This document shows, piece by piece, positions 17,733 through 26,159 of a DNA stretch of 64,000 nucleotides (the first letter of the stretch is position 1; each line of letters opens with the position of its first letter). Both the position numbers and the translations under genes were made by a program. The stretch is from Kosakonia sacchari (GTDB lineage Bacteria > Pseudomonadota > Gammaproteobacteria > Enterobacterales > Enterobacteriaceae): assembly GCA_900109485.1 (NCBI GenBank), contig FOAY01000014.1:93163-157162 (forward strand). The letters run 5' to 3'. Under the pieces are notes generated by a model, which was not told the origin of the DNA, ran no database searches, and saw nothing but the letters and a program-made list of their open reading frames with translations.

Positions 17733-18212
17733 TTAAGACGTTTTTTTATACTGGGCAATAAGCTCAGGCAGCGGATCGCACCCACTGGTATCGGCTTTTT
17801 TGACCTCTTCCAGCGCGCTTGCCACGGTATGGCGCGCTAATACCTGTAACGAAGCCTGCTCTGCTTCATTGGCGATAGATTTGAAATACCAGCAGGCGTT
17901 AGCGCTGACCACGCAGCGAGCCGGTACATCGGGACGCGATGCCCACAGCTTTTTATCTTCTATGACGGAAACGTAGATGTCGCGCAGGGTGATCTGTTCC
18001 GGTGGGCGACCAAGATGAATAGAACCGTTGCGGCCAAGCGTTGAGACAATAATGCCGTCACGTGTGAGTGGAACCATTAATTTGCGGATAAAGCTCGGAT
18101 TCGCTTCCAGGCCGTAGGCCAGAATCGCACTTGTCGAACGTTCACCTAATTGCTCCGCCATCGCTACGCTGAGAACCATCTGCAAAGCTGTCGGGAAGCG
18201 GTAATCTAACAT
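17733..18212 (-). CDS. oqxR: OqxR, Rrf2-family repressor
   Basis: 159 residues from the ATG at 18212 (MLDYRFPTALQMVLSVAMAE). An in-frame upstream ATG at 18254 exists, but the family begins at MLDYRF. A winged helix-turn-helix (ANPSFIRKLMVPLTRDGIIV) is followed by a C-terminal region with cysteines in ARCVVSANACWYF and DTSGCDP, unlike the CX5-6CX5C cluster of IscR. In Klebsiella OqxR represses oqxAB and rarA, and loss-of-function changes raise efflux. The protein appears intact here. Confidence 0.93.
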   Translation of the reverse strand: MLDYRFPTALQMVLSVAMAEQLGERSTSAILAYGLEANPSFIRKLMVPLTRDGIIVSTLGRNGSIHLGRPPEQITLRDIYVSVIEDKKLWASRPDVPARCVVSANACWYFKSIANEAEQASLQVLARHTVASALEEVKKADTSGCDPLPELIAQYKKTS

Positions 18213-18525
18213 TTTTGTGTCCTGGGTTGCGGTGAATCTTATTCTTTTTGGCACCGCAGAGGTGAATAATCAATGAGCAACAATATAACAAATACGGGAA
18301 TTTTTTTGAAGCCGTCACGATTGACCTGGCTCGTAAAAAAGAGTTTCCAGTCCGCGCCAAATGTGAGCAACGTATCAATCCGCGCACTTTCTTGATCGCA
18401 ACTTCCCGGTGCTGTTTGTCAAACGTAACGCCACTGAGATATAGCCCAAACAACGAACGCATAAGCGAAATTTTTAAATCAAACCGTTCAACAAGCCTGC
18501 TTTGAAGGGGGCGAATGACAAACAC
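18213..18525. other. Intergenic region between glutathione peroxidase and oqxR genes
   Basis: These 313 bases hold the oqxR promoter and the 3' flank of the peroxidase gene. No gene or strong hairpin was recognised. Confidence 0.3.
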
Positions 18526-19008
18526 TCAGATTTCAAGTGCCGCAAGGATTGTGGCTTCCATTTTCTCCGGGGTGGTGAACGGTGCAAAACGCTTGAGCGG
18601 TTTACCGTCGCGTCCGACCAGGAACTTAGTGAAGTTCCACTTGATCCGCCCACCCAGCACGCCGGGCAATTCGCTTTTCAGATAACGAAACACCGGGTGC
18701 GCAGCGGTTCCGTTGACCTCGACTTTCGCGAATATCGGGAAGCTCACACCGTAATGAATGTGACAGGTCTGCGCGATCTCCTCGGCACCGCCGGGTTCCT
18801 GTTTACCGAACTGGTTGCAGGGGAAACCCAGCACCACCAAACCGCGGGCGGCGTATTTTTTGTAGAGCGCTTCAAGGCCGCCGTATTGTGGCGTGAAGCC
18901 ACAAAGGCTGGCGGTATTCACGACCAGAACCACCTTACCCGCGTAGTCGGCCATAGAGATAAGCTGGCCGCCCAGACTGGTGGCGGTAAGTTGATGAAAG
19001 GGAGTCAT
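18526..19008 (-). CDS. Glutathione peroxidase family protein (BtuE-like)
   Basis: 160 residues from the ATG at 19008, supported by GAGGATT upstream; longer in-frame extensions lack family similarity. The peroxidatic Cys36 sits in NTASLCGFTPQY in place of selenocysteine. The other tetrad motifs FPCNQFGKQEPG and KWNFTKFLV are present. It should reduce peroxides in the cytoplasm, probably with thioredoxin as in other Cys-type enzymes. It is divergent from the cytochrome b561 gene and lies next to an ECF sigma/YceI group that fits a redox-stress theme. Confidence 0.88.
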   Translation of the reverse strand: MTPFHQLTATSLGGQLISMADYAGKVVLVVNTASLCGFTPQYGGLEALYKKYAARGLVVLGFPCNQFGKQEPGGAEEIAQTCHIHYGVSFPIFAKVEVNGTAAHPVFRYLKSELPGVLGGRIKWNFTKFLVGRDGKPLKRFAPFTTPEKMEATILAALEI

Positions 19009-19278
19009 AGCGGAATCCTCAAAGCAGAACCCGTTCGGCGTCAACGGTGTCACGTAGCACAGGGCATGGGTTGTGGAGAATAGATCCTGTTCCTGATTGC
19101 GTGGCAGGTCTGGAATCGTGTGCGAGACATCTTTGCAAAGCCGAACGAAAAGAACAACAAACAGGCGACCTTTAACCTGCGCTGCGGGATAAAAAAGCGA
19201 AAAAAAGTATTTTTTTATCGAATAGATCCAGAAGGTGTGGCGTTTACCCATCATCAACACACTGATGGAGTCTGATTT

Positions 19279-19857
19279 ATGGCTGAAACAACACCGCGGT
19301 TAACACGACAGCGCTACGATAGTTTTACCCTGGTACTGCATTGGGCCACCGCAGCCTGTGTCATTTTCCTGTTTGCCAGCGCACATATCTGGGATCAACT
19401 GGAGCGGGGGACGCCACTGAGAAAAGGGTTGCAGGCCGTTCATATTTCCTGCGGAATTCTACTGGCACTGGTGATGGTAATCCGGCCGCTATGGCGGCTA
19501 TTCAGCCAGCATTCTCGCCAGTTTTCGCTGCCGCCGGTTGAAGGTGCAAAGCTGGCTAAACTGCTTGCACATGGCATGCACGGCGCGCTTTATCTCCTCC
19601 TTTTCACACAAATCGTGCTCGGGTTTCTTTTCCGCTGGTCGCAGCAGGAGCCCTTCCAGTTTTTTGGTCTTTTCGATCTCTCTGGCTGGGTGCAGGTTGC
19701 ACCAACGCTACGGCATACCCTCGCTCAGTGGCATGGCAATGTGGCCTGGGCGCTGGTTTCACTGGCGTTGGTGCATGCTCTGGCCGCGCTTTTCCATCAC
19801 TACCTGTTACGGGACAGCGTACTGAGTCGTATGCTGCCTGGCCGTGCCTTTCGTTAA
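19279..19857 (+). CDS. Cytochrome b561 family membrane protein
   Basis: 192 residues with four hydrophobic helices. Haem-ligand histidines are in SFTLVLHWATAACV, LQAVHISCGILLAL, AHGMHGALYLLL and LVHALAALFHHYL, the pattern of bacterial di-haem b561 (CybB/YodB). It should move electrons between ubiquinol and periplasmic acceptors. It starts a plus-strand run of b561, TPR protein, sigma and anti-sigma genes with small gaps. YceI, a lipid-isoprenoid-binding periplasmic protein often partnered with b561, is encoded convergently at the end. Confidence 0.9.
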   Translation: MAETTPRLTRQRYDSFTLVLHWATAACVIFLFASAHIWDQLERGTPLRKGLQAVHISCGILLALVMVIRPLWRLFSQHSRQFSLPPVEGAKLAKLLAHGMHGALYLLLFTQIVLGFLFRWSQQEPFQFFGLFDLSGWVQVAPTLRHTLAQWHGNVAWALVSLALVHALAALFHHYLLRDSVLSRMLPGRAFR

Positions 19858-19870
19858 CCCGGAGTTCACC

Positions 19871-20416
19871 ATGAACCTGTTTTCATTTTTACCTTCCGCA
19901 ATGATTCAACGTCTGCTGCCGGTGGTGTTTGTTCTGCTCTCCACGCCGGTTTTTGCCGCAGGTGACGATAATACCAACAGCAAAACGCCGGATTGCCCCT
20001 CCGGGCAGGTGTATGACAGCACGACGAAACAATGCGTACCCGAGAAAACAAGCCAGCTCAGTGATGAAGATAAAACCCGTTATGCTTATCATCTGGCAAA
20101 AAAAGGGGAGTATCAGGCGGCCCTGGATCTGCTCAACACGCTGAAAAATGGCGATACTGCCGAGGCCTGGAATTACCGGGGCTATGCCACGCGTAAGCTG
20201 GGCCGTACTGATGAAGGTATTGGCTATTATCAACGTTCCATCGCACTCGATCCGACCTATGCCAAAGTACGTGAATACCTTGGTGAAGCATGGCTGGTGA
20301 AAGGGCGCCCTGACCTGGCGAAAGCGCAACTGGAAACCATCGCCACACTTTGCGGCCATCGTTGCGAAGAGTACAAGGATCTGCAGGCGGCTATCGACGG
20401 CCATCCTGAATCCTGA
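19871..20416 (+). CDS. Exported TPR-repeat protein
   Basis: 181 residues from the ATG at 19871, chosen because GGAG lies 6 bases upstream; an earlier ATG at 19844 overlaps the b561 gene. A signal peptide (LLPVVFVLLSTPVFAAG) is followed by a short Cys-containing segment (CPSGQVYDSTTKQC) and TPR helices (about 70-150: AYHLAKKGEYQAALDLLNTL, EAWNYRGYATRKLGRTDEGI, GYYQRSIALDPTYAKVREYL). It is probably a periplasmic scaffold. The family name is not known to me. It lies between b561 and the sigma factor gene. Confidence 0.8.
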   Translation: MNLFSFLPSAMIQRLLPVVFVLLSTPVFAAGDDNTNSKTPDCPSGQVYDSTTKQCVPEKTSQLSDEDKTRYAYHLAKKGEYQAALDLLNTLKNGDTAEAWNYRGYATRKLGRTDEGIGYYQRSIALDPTYAKVREYLGEAWLVKGRPDLAKAQLETIATLCGHRCEEYKDLQAAIDGHPES

Positions 20417-20438
20417 GTAACGGTATGAGGATAAAAAA

Positions 20439-20954
20439 ATCACTACCAGTGACGTCCGTCAGCATCTTGCTGAACATCTGACACGCCTGTGGCGCTATGG
20501 GCTGGTTCTGTCGCGTAACCGCGAGGTTGCCGAAGAACTGGTTCAGTCTACCTGTCTGCGCGCGCTTGAAAAAAGCGCGCAGTTTACCCCCGGCACACGC
20601 ATTGACAGCTGGTTATTCACTATCCTGCATTCCATCTGGATTTCAGAGGTGCGCGCTCGCCGGGTGCGCATGGGGCAGGGGTTCGTCGAAAGCGATGAAT
20701 TACTGGCACCGGATACGCATGAACAGGATGAGGCTCGCCTGCACTATGCGAAAATTATGCAGTACGTGAGCGCTCTGCCGGAAGCACAACGCAATGCGGT
20801 ATTTTTAGTCTATGTTGAAGGTTTTACCTATCAGGAGGCTGCGGATACATTGTCTGTCCCGATTGGCACGATCATGAGCCGGCTGGCTACGGCGAGGGCG
20901 AAAATCGCCCAGGTTATTCACGCGCCGCACCCTGTACAGGAGAAGCGATATTGA
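20439..20954 (+). CDS. ECF-type RNA polymerase sigma factor, start codon unresolved
   Basis: The open frame encodes about 171 residues of an ECF sigma factor: region 2 (EELVQSTCLRALEKSAQF, GTRIDSWLFTILHSIWIS) and region 4 (LPEAQRNAVFLVYVEGFTYQ, EAADTLSVPIGTIMSRLATA). The in-frame upstream stop is at about 20418-20420 and there is no ATG, GTG or TTG before region 2. The likely N-terminus ITTSDVRQHLAEHLTRL begins at an ATC (20439) with AGGA upstream. An ATG at 20425 lies one frame off, separated by an A7 run; one extra A would give MRIKKITTSD. Thus either a non-standard start, slippage on A7, a real one-base deletion or a sequence error. The coordinates given start at the ATC. Confidence 0.75.
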   Translation: MTTSDVRQHLAEHLTRLWRYGLVLSRNREVAEELVQSTCLRALEKSAQFTPGTRIDSWLFTILHSIWISEVRARRVRMGQGFVESDELLAPDTHEQDEARLHYAKIMQYVSALPEAQRNAVFLVYVEGFTYQEAADTLSVPIGTIMSRLATARAKIAQVIHAPHPVQEKRY

Positions 20955-21748
20955 AATCAATGAGATTTACAGCGCCGTACAGCGATGAGGCGATAGTCGC
21001 CTGGCTGGATGGCGAAATGCAGGCCAGTGATGCAGAGCGCTTTGAGGCTGCGCTCGGTCAGGATCAACAACTGGCGGAACGAACCGAAGCGTTAAGGCTC
21101 AACCAGACTGACATTGCCCGCGCCTTCGCGCCCCTGCTAAAAGAGGCACCGCAGTCTCGCCTGGAGGTGCAACTGGCCAACGCACTCGCCCAACCACCGG
21201 CAACCACTCCCGGGACCACGGGAGTCAGCCGCCGCGCGTTGATCGCGGCCTCGCTCAGTTTTCTGGTTATCGGTTCAGGGCTGGGCTATTTCGCGCGGCC
21301 TGCAACAAAGGCTCCGGGTGAGAGCGAAAAAATTCGTGACCTTGAGGCACAGTATATGTCTTTGTACAGTGCAGAAACGTTGCTTGATGCAGACAGTTCC
21401 CCATCAGCATTGCAGCGTGGGCTGGCGCGTACTGCGCAAGACATCGGTTTGCAGGCGAATGAGCAGCAACTTGTGCTGCATGGGGCAGAGCTGAAAATGG
21501 TGCGTATGCTGCGCTATGACAGCACCTCGATTGCGCAAATCGCCTGGATGCATGCCGATTATGGCCCGATGGCGCTGTGTATTTCACCGGACCGCCAGCC
21601 AGCCAGCACAGAACTGAATCAAGAGCAGCGCCATACGATGAATCTCGTCTGGTGGCATTCCAGCGGCTACCAGTTTGTGCTGATTGGCCGTAACCCTGCT
21701 GCCCAACTGAAACAAAACGCACTGACGTTGCAGGCTGCACTTGCATAG
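20951..21748 (+). CDS. Membrane-anchored anti-sigma factor
   Basis: 265 residues from a TTG at 20951 that overlaps the sigma stop; CAGGAG lies 8 bases upstream, whereas the ATG at 20960 is too far from it. The N-terminal part (SDEAIVAWLDGEMQASDAER) is the short helical anti-sigma domain type of ECF partners. One membrane helix follows at about 95-114 (RALIAASLSFLVIGSGLGYF), leaving a periplasmic C-terminal sensor domain of about 150 residues. It probably holds the sigma factor at the inner membrane until an envelope signal arrives. Translation is coupled to the sigma gene. Confidence 0.85.
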   Translation: MKSMRFTAPYSDEAIVAWLDGEMQASDAERFEAALGQDQQLAERTEALRLNQTDIARAFAPLLKEAPQSRLEVQLANALAQPPATTPGTTGVSRRALIAASLSFLVIGSGLGYFARPATKAPGESEKIRDLEAQYMSLYSAETLLDADSSPSALQRGLARTAQDIGLQANEQQLVLHGAELKMVRMLRYDSTSIAQIAWMHADYGPMALCISPDRQPASTELNQEQRHTMNLVWWHSSGYQFVLIGRNPAAQLKQNALTLQAALA

Positions 21749-21794
21749 CCAAAGAGACACGCCGGTATGCCAGCTAACTGGCTACCGGAGAGGT

Positions 21795-22373
21795 TTATAC
21801 GGCCTGATGCAGGCGGGCCTGAATATCAATATTGATTATCACCTTGTCATCTACCAGCGCAGCGAAACTGTCCATATTGAATGCTGAGCGTGAAATCGCC
21901 GTTGAGGCATGCAGATAAATGTTCTCAGCCCCGGAGAGCCCGGCGTTCTTCCCCATCAGTAAGGCATCCAGAATGACCGGGCGCGAGACGTTCTTAACCG
22001 CCAGTGTGCCAAAAATACGAAAATGGCCCTGTCCCAGTACCACCACGCGGCTACTGCTGAACGTGATGTTCGGATAGCGCGCAGCGTCAAAAAAAAGAGT
22101 GCTTTTCATCTGCCAGGTCAACAGTTGGTTAGACGCCTTCAGCGTCGCCACCGGAATGGAAACAGTGATAGTGTCGCCCTCGTCGTTCCCGGCATTGAGT
22201 GCAATATCACCGGTCACGTCTCCCAGTCTGGCCTCAGACGTATCCCCAAAGGCATGCCAGGAGAGGGTAATCGTCGTTTTCTGCGTGTTGATACTGTAGT
22301 TAGCCGGGCTGGCATATAACGAAAAGGAAGTGATTAAAAATCCGAGAGCGATTGCAGGCACGATACGCGTCAT
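21795..22373 (-). CDS. YceI family periplasmic protein
   Basis: 192 residues with a signal peptide (IVPAIALGFLITSFSLYASP) and the YceI lipocalin-like beta-barrel: NYSINTQKTTITLSWHAFGD, FDAARYPNITFSSSRVV, LAVKNVSRPVILDALLM and SRSAFNMDSFAALVDDKV. YceI proteins bind polyisoprenoid or amide lipids in the periplasm and are often linked to cytochrome b561. It converges on the anti-sigma gene, 46 bases apart, and may be a target of that sigma factor. Confidence 0.9.
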   Translation of the reverse strand: MTRIVPAIALGFLITSFSLYASPANYSINTQKTTITLSWHAFGDTSEARLGDVTGDIALNAGNDEGDTITVSIPVATLKASNQLLTWQMKSTLFFDAARYPNITFSSSRVVVLGQGHFRIFGTLAVKNVSRPVILDALLMGKNAGLSGAENIYLHASTAISRSAFNMDSFAALVDDKVIINIDIQARLHQAV

Positions 22374-22468
22374 GTTGATAATCCTTGATGTGTTTAGCGT
22401 GTAAACGTGCCAGCCCTGTTTTTTATTCGATTCTCGTATCGTCGTGGTTCAATGACAGACCGGGGAAA

Positions 22469-22499
22469 CGATAGATTCCACCCGTAGCGGAATCTATCG
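22469..22499 (-). terminator. Perfect hairpin after SDR gene
   Basis: Arms CGATAGATTCC and GGAATCTATCG pair perfectly over 11 bases with a 9-base loop, just beyond the SDR stop on the minus strand. The T-run is poor, so termination is inferred. Confidence 0.5.
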
Positions 22500-22504
22500 A
22501 GCGA

Positions 22505-23260
22505 TTAAATCGACTGTCCGCCGGAAACTTCAATGCGCTGGCCGTTGACCCATCGGTTGTCCTCACCCAACAGGCTGGCAATCATCGGGCCGATATCGTC
22601 AGGTAGCCCCACGCGACCAAGCGCCGTCATACCTGCAAAGGCTTTGTTGTAATCGGGAATGTCACGTACAGCCCCGCCCAGGAAGTCCGTTTCGATAGCG
22701 CCAGGGGCAATGGCATTGACTGTAATGCCGCGGCTGCCCAGCTCTTTCGCCATATAAACGGTGAGCACTTCAACTGCGCCTTTGGCCGCCGAGTAGGCCG
22801 AGAACCCGGGGAACGACACGCGAGTCAGACCCGATGAGAAATTGATGATCCGTCCGCCATCGGCCAGCATCGGCAGAAGTGACTGCGTCAGGAAAAATAC
22901 CCCCTTCACGTGGACGTCAAAGAGCGCGTCAAACTGTTCTTCAGTGGTATCCACGAAGTCGGCCATTTCGCCATGCCCGGCGTTATTGATCAGATGGTCG
23001 AACGTATCGCGCCCCCAGTTGTCTTGCAATGCTGCGCGTACGGCGACCACGAAATCGAGAAAGGACGACACGTTGCTCACGTCCAGTTGAAGCGCAATTG
23101 CCTTACGACCAAGGGACTGGATGTCAGCCGCCACTGCGTCTGCTGCTGCTTTACCATTACGATAGGTGATGATCACATCGCCACCATGGCGGGCAATGCT
23201 CAGTGCAGTATTTCGACCAAGGCCCCGACTGGCACCGGTCACAAGAGAAATAGTTGTCAT
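22505..23260 (-). CDS. Short-chain dehydrogenase/reductase
   Basis: 251 residues from the ATG at 23260 (AGGAG 7 bases upstream). Classical SDR motifs: TGASRGLG cofactor loop, NNAG (in LINNAGHGE), catalytic Ser in INFSSGL, YSAAKGA with Tyr/Lys, and a C-terminal NGQRIEVSGGQSI. It should be an NAD(P)-dependent cytoplasmic oxidoreductase with unknown substrate. It is transcribed away from an AraC regulator gene 161 bases upstream, the usual arrangement of a regulated SDR. Confidence 0.9.
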   Translation of the reverse strand: MTTISLVTGASRGLGRNTALSIARHGGDVIITYRNGKAAADAVAADIQSLGRKAIALQLDVSNVSSFLDFVVAVRAALQDNWGRDTFDHLINNAGHGEMADFVDTTEEQFDALFDVHVKGVFFLTQSLLPMLADGGRIINFSSGLTRVSFPGFSAYSAAKGAVEVLTVYMAKELGSRGITVNAIAPGAIETDFLGGAVRDIPDYNKAFAGMTALGRVGLPDDIGPMIASLLGEDNRWVNGQRIEVSGGQSI

Positions 23261-23421
23261 GAAATATCTCCTAATGAGTGGAGATAAAATAGTAACCAGC
23301 ACAAAGCATTTTAGGTTGCCCGATAATAGCGAAAACTTGCCTGATAATTTTGAAATTTCTATTCAACCAGAACTGCACTAAGATTAGCGCACACTTAAAT
23401 CACATTTAATAGCCTAAAAAT

Positions 23422-24369
23422 ATGATGGCGACGACCCGATTATCTGAAGAATGCAGCGTGGACACCGATGAGTCTGAAGGTACAAAGACGACTGCGGCGC
23501 TGCTACGGGTGGCGCGGAAATATGCCGACGCGCATCTCAATAAAGAAGGTGTGGCAATAACTCCCATTCCAGGGGTATTCATCTTAAGCGAGGCCGCACC
23601 TTCCTTGTTGCAGTTCGCCATTACTAAACCGCTGGTCGCACTTGTGCTGCAAGGCCGCAAGCGCGTGACGATGGGCAGTCATACTTTTGATTTTGGCGCG
23701 GGGGAGTCTTTGCTGGTGACTGTGGATGTGCCGACAGTAAGCCAGGTTATCACCGCCAGCGCCGCCACCCCCTATTATTCACTGGTCGTGGAACTTGACG
23801 CCGCGGTGATTACCGAATTGGTTGGCGATATGGGGAAACTGGAGGCAACTGCGGATTTGCCCGTGAGGGTTGACCAGATCGAAGAGGACGTTGCAGAAGC
23901 TGCGTTGCGCCTGCTGAAATTGCTCGACAGGCCGCACGCGTTAAAGATGCTGGGTCGCCAGTTGGTGCGCGAGTTGCATTACTGGCTGCTCTCCGGACGA
24001 TATGGCAAATCTGTGCGTGCCCTCGGAAACACGGATAGCCATGCTCGCCGGATCGCCCGGGCTGTCGAGATTATTCGGACTCAATATGATCAGCCGTTGC
24101 GAATCAAAACGCTGGCCGACGCAGCGGGGATGAGTATTTCGGTATTCCATACGCATTTTCGCAATGTCACTACGCTCACACCGCTGCAATTTCAGAAACA
24201 GTTGCGCCTGGTAGAAGCGCGCAGACGTATGCTTGCGGAAGGCGCTGCGGTTAGCACCGCTGCCCACGGCGTCGGCTATGAGAGCGTGACGCAGTTTACC
24301 CGTGAATATTCGCGTATGTTCGGCCAACCACCGGCTCGCAGCATCCGTGACGCGCGTGAAAGTGAGTAG
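23422..24369 (+). CDS. AraC-family regulator with AraC_N domain
   Basis: 315 residues. The N-terminal cupin-like domain (about 45-190, including PLVALVLQGRKRVTMGSHTF and PYYSLVVELDAAVI) belongs to the AraC_N type that often controls adjacent oxidoreductase genes. The C-terminal double helix-turn-helix (about 215-310) includes IKTLADAAGMSISVFHTHFR and VGYESVTQFTREYSRMFG. It is divergent from the SDR gene and probably regulates it; the promoters share 23261-23421. Confidence 0.9.
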   Translation: MMATTRLSEECSVDTDESEGTKTTAALLRVARKYADAHLNKEGVAITPIPGVFILSEAAPSLLQFAITKPLVALVLQGRKRVTMGSHTFDFGAGESLLVTVDVPTVSQVITASAATPYYSLVVELDAAVITELVGDMGKLEATADLPVRVDQIEEDVAEAALRLLKLLDRPHALKMLGRQLVRELHYWLLSGRYGKSVRALGNTDSHARRIARAVEIIRTQYDQPLRIKTLADAAGMSISVFHTHFRNVTTLTPLQFQKQLRLVEARRRMLAEGAAVSTAAHGVGYESVTQFTREYSRMFGQPPARSIRDARESE

Positions 24370-24448
24370 TCGGCGAAGCCCGTTGAGCCTGGAGAGGATG
24401 AATTAATGGCGTCAATAATGACGCCACGTAAAATAAAAGGGTAATAAT

Positions 24449-24832
24449 ATGATAATGAAAGATTTTTATTATGCATATATAGACTGCCTGAACCGGCGCG
24501 CGTGGGATGAGCTTGGGCTGTATATTGCTGAGAATGCCAGGCACAATGGCCGGCCGTTTGGTTTGTCAGGTTATCGTTCAATGCTTATTCAGGATGTTGA
24601 GAATATCCCCAATCTAACGTTCGTTGTCGATCGTCTGGTATGTGAACCTCCTCTTATTGCAGCCCGACTGATGTTTAACTGCGCACCGAAAGGCGAATTT
24701 CTCGGGTTAAAAATTAATGGTCGGCATATTTCATTTGCTGAAAATGTTTTCTATGAAGTGAATAACGGGAAAATTACCAATGTGCTTTCCGTCATTGATA
24801 AAGCGGCAATCGAAGCACAGATTGCTGAGTAA
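24449..24832 (+). CDS. SnoaL-like ester cyclase family protein
   Basis: 127 residues of the NTF2/SnoaL-like alpha+beta barrel: MKDFYYAYIDCLNRRAWDEL, then YRSMLIQDVENIPNLTFVVD and AENVFYEVNNGKITNVLSVI. Such proteins are small cytoplasmic enzymes or binding proteins with varied substrates. A Gly-rich ribosome site (AAGGGTAATAAT) precedes the ATG. Its G+C is lower than that of the preceding regulator. It may be cotranscribed with it (79-base gap) or an independent insertion. Confidence 0.78.
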   Translation: MIMKDFYYAYIDCLNRRAWDELGLYIAENARHNGRPFGLSGYRSMLIQDVENIPNLTFVVDRLVCEPPLIAARLMFNCAPKGEFLGLKINGRHISFAENVFYEVNNGKITNVLSVIDKAAIEAQIAE

Positions 24833-24941
24833 TTATTTATCGCTTCCGGGACGGCAAAACTATGCAGGAGGTAAAATTTCGACCTGCGGAAGTAGGGGGC
24901 ACAGCAACAACTCTGCCTTCCAACCACAAGTTCGCAACTTC

Positions 24942-25004
24942 TGAGTCTGGCAAAAAACGGACGTGCTCCAGGAGACAACGGTCCGCTGCGAGCGAAGAGC
25001 GGAA
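24942..25004. repeat. Dispersed GTCCGCT/AGCGGAC repeat, copy A
   Basis: A degenerate palindromic element: CTGGCAAAAAACGGACG, then GTCCGCTGCGAGCGAAGAGC and GGA at 24981-25003. It shares layout (CTGGCA...CGGAC, GTCCGCT...GAGCGA.GAGCGGA) with other copies in the window. It lies between an ester cyclase and a GNAT gene. Confidence 0.55.
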
Positions 25005-25096
25005 ATTAGCGCTTTACCCCACTTGCACAACTTTGCCATCTTCTTTGTCTCGGTAATGTCCAGCAAAGTTGTGTAGTTCAATGCTGCCGCAAACCT

Positions 25097-25552
25097 TTAT
25101 CTCGAAAAAGTCATCACCGAATAACAAAGAACATCGCCACTATCAGTCGTCATCGATTCAAATGAAATCGGTTTATACCCCCGTTGCATGTAGAAATGCA
25201 TAGCAGGTAACGATGCATCAAGTGTTATTGAGTTATTTTTTTCCAGTATGATCTTTTCCAGAAAATCTATCAGATATCGCCCATATCCTTGCCGTTGATA
25301 CCCAGGAAGAATAAATAGTCGGCCTATCTCGTTATTTTTTACACTTCCTGTACCGACGATAATTTCGCCCTCACTGATAAGATACAGTTCTTTGTTATTA
25401 ATGGCATTTCTAACTTTATCTTTTGAATGGTATGAAAGAAAAAAATTCACGACACCCAGTGGATAGTACCTTGGGTAAATATCGCTAATGGTTGTTCCGA
25501 TAATGGATGAAACGCTATCACAATCTTTTTCTTCTGCATGTTTGATTTTCAA
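25097..25552 (-). CDS. GNAT family N-acetyltransferase
   Basis: 151 residues from a TTG start at 25552 with GAGAG upstream. The acetyl-CoA binding motif is in LFILPGYQRQGYGRYLIDFL, followed by SITLDASLPAMHFYMQRGYK, the usual beta5-alpha4 segment. The region is A/T-rich compared with the core, in keeping with acquisition. The substrate is not known. No antitoxin-like partner gene adjoins it, so a toxin role is not supported. Confidence 0.85.
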   Translation of the reverse strand: MKIKHAEEKDCDSVSSIIGTTISDIYPRYYPLGVVNFFLSYHSKDKVRNAINNKELYLISEGEIIVGTGSVKNNEIGRLFILPGYQRQGYGRYLIDFLEKIILEKNNSITLDASLPAMHFYMQRGYKPISFESMTTDSGDVLCYSVMTFSR

Positions 25553-26159
25553 TGATTAGCTCTCTCATCGACAGGATAAGATCTAGTATTACCACCTTAT
25601 TAACGCGTAAGTTTTGATCCATATGCGCATGAGTGCGGCCTCTATTGATTAACACGCCGTAGTGTTAGAAATACATGTACCACCTTCTGGCTCGAGGCGT
25701 GAGCCTGCCCGTGGCATGGTTCGCTGCGAGCGAACAGCGGACATGGATTGCCTGTTCAATGAATGGTCTATTCGCATCAGTGTTGCAACTGAATTAAAAC
25801 GACATCCAAACCATCATGTGTTGAATGATTGAATATTTATATTGATTCCAAAGACTTCGCCAGTACATCCCTTGGCGTTTCACGCACGGCCAGATGAGTT
25901 ATGGCATTGTCTGGACGTTTGAGGGAGGCGGGATCTCGATTTTGCAATGAGGATATTGAGCGAGAAGGGTTATCGCCTGTTAATGGCTAACCGCACAGAG
26001 CCATGAGTACAAACAGTCACTCGTATGCTCAGTACTGAAAGGCGGCTCACCGGCCTGGCTTCGCCAGTAGTCTGCGATAGGTATGCCAGCCAGCCCTCTG
26101 TAATTTCATTAGGATAAATTGAGGGAAGGCTGTGCTCAGGATTAAACTGTCTTCCCCAT
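25553..26159. other. Gene-free stretch of 607 bases
   Basis: No credible gene on either strand. It holds repeat copy B and is otherwise featureless mixed-composition DNA that looks like the junction between acquired segments. Confidence 0.4.
25641..25744. repeat. Dispersed repeat, copy B, with TCTATTGATTAAC leader
   Basis: TTCGCTGCGAGCGAACAGCG (from 25720) continues into GACAT and is preceded by GTGGCATGG and by CTTCTGGCTC. TCTATTGATTAAC at 25641-25653 is shared exactly with the leader of copy E at 42293-42305, which suggests the mobile unit extends about 100 bases. Confidence 0.55.

Noticed and set aside
18213..18525. Minus-strand frame running into oqxR region
   Set aside because: Overlaps the oqxR coding region in another frame and has no known domain.
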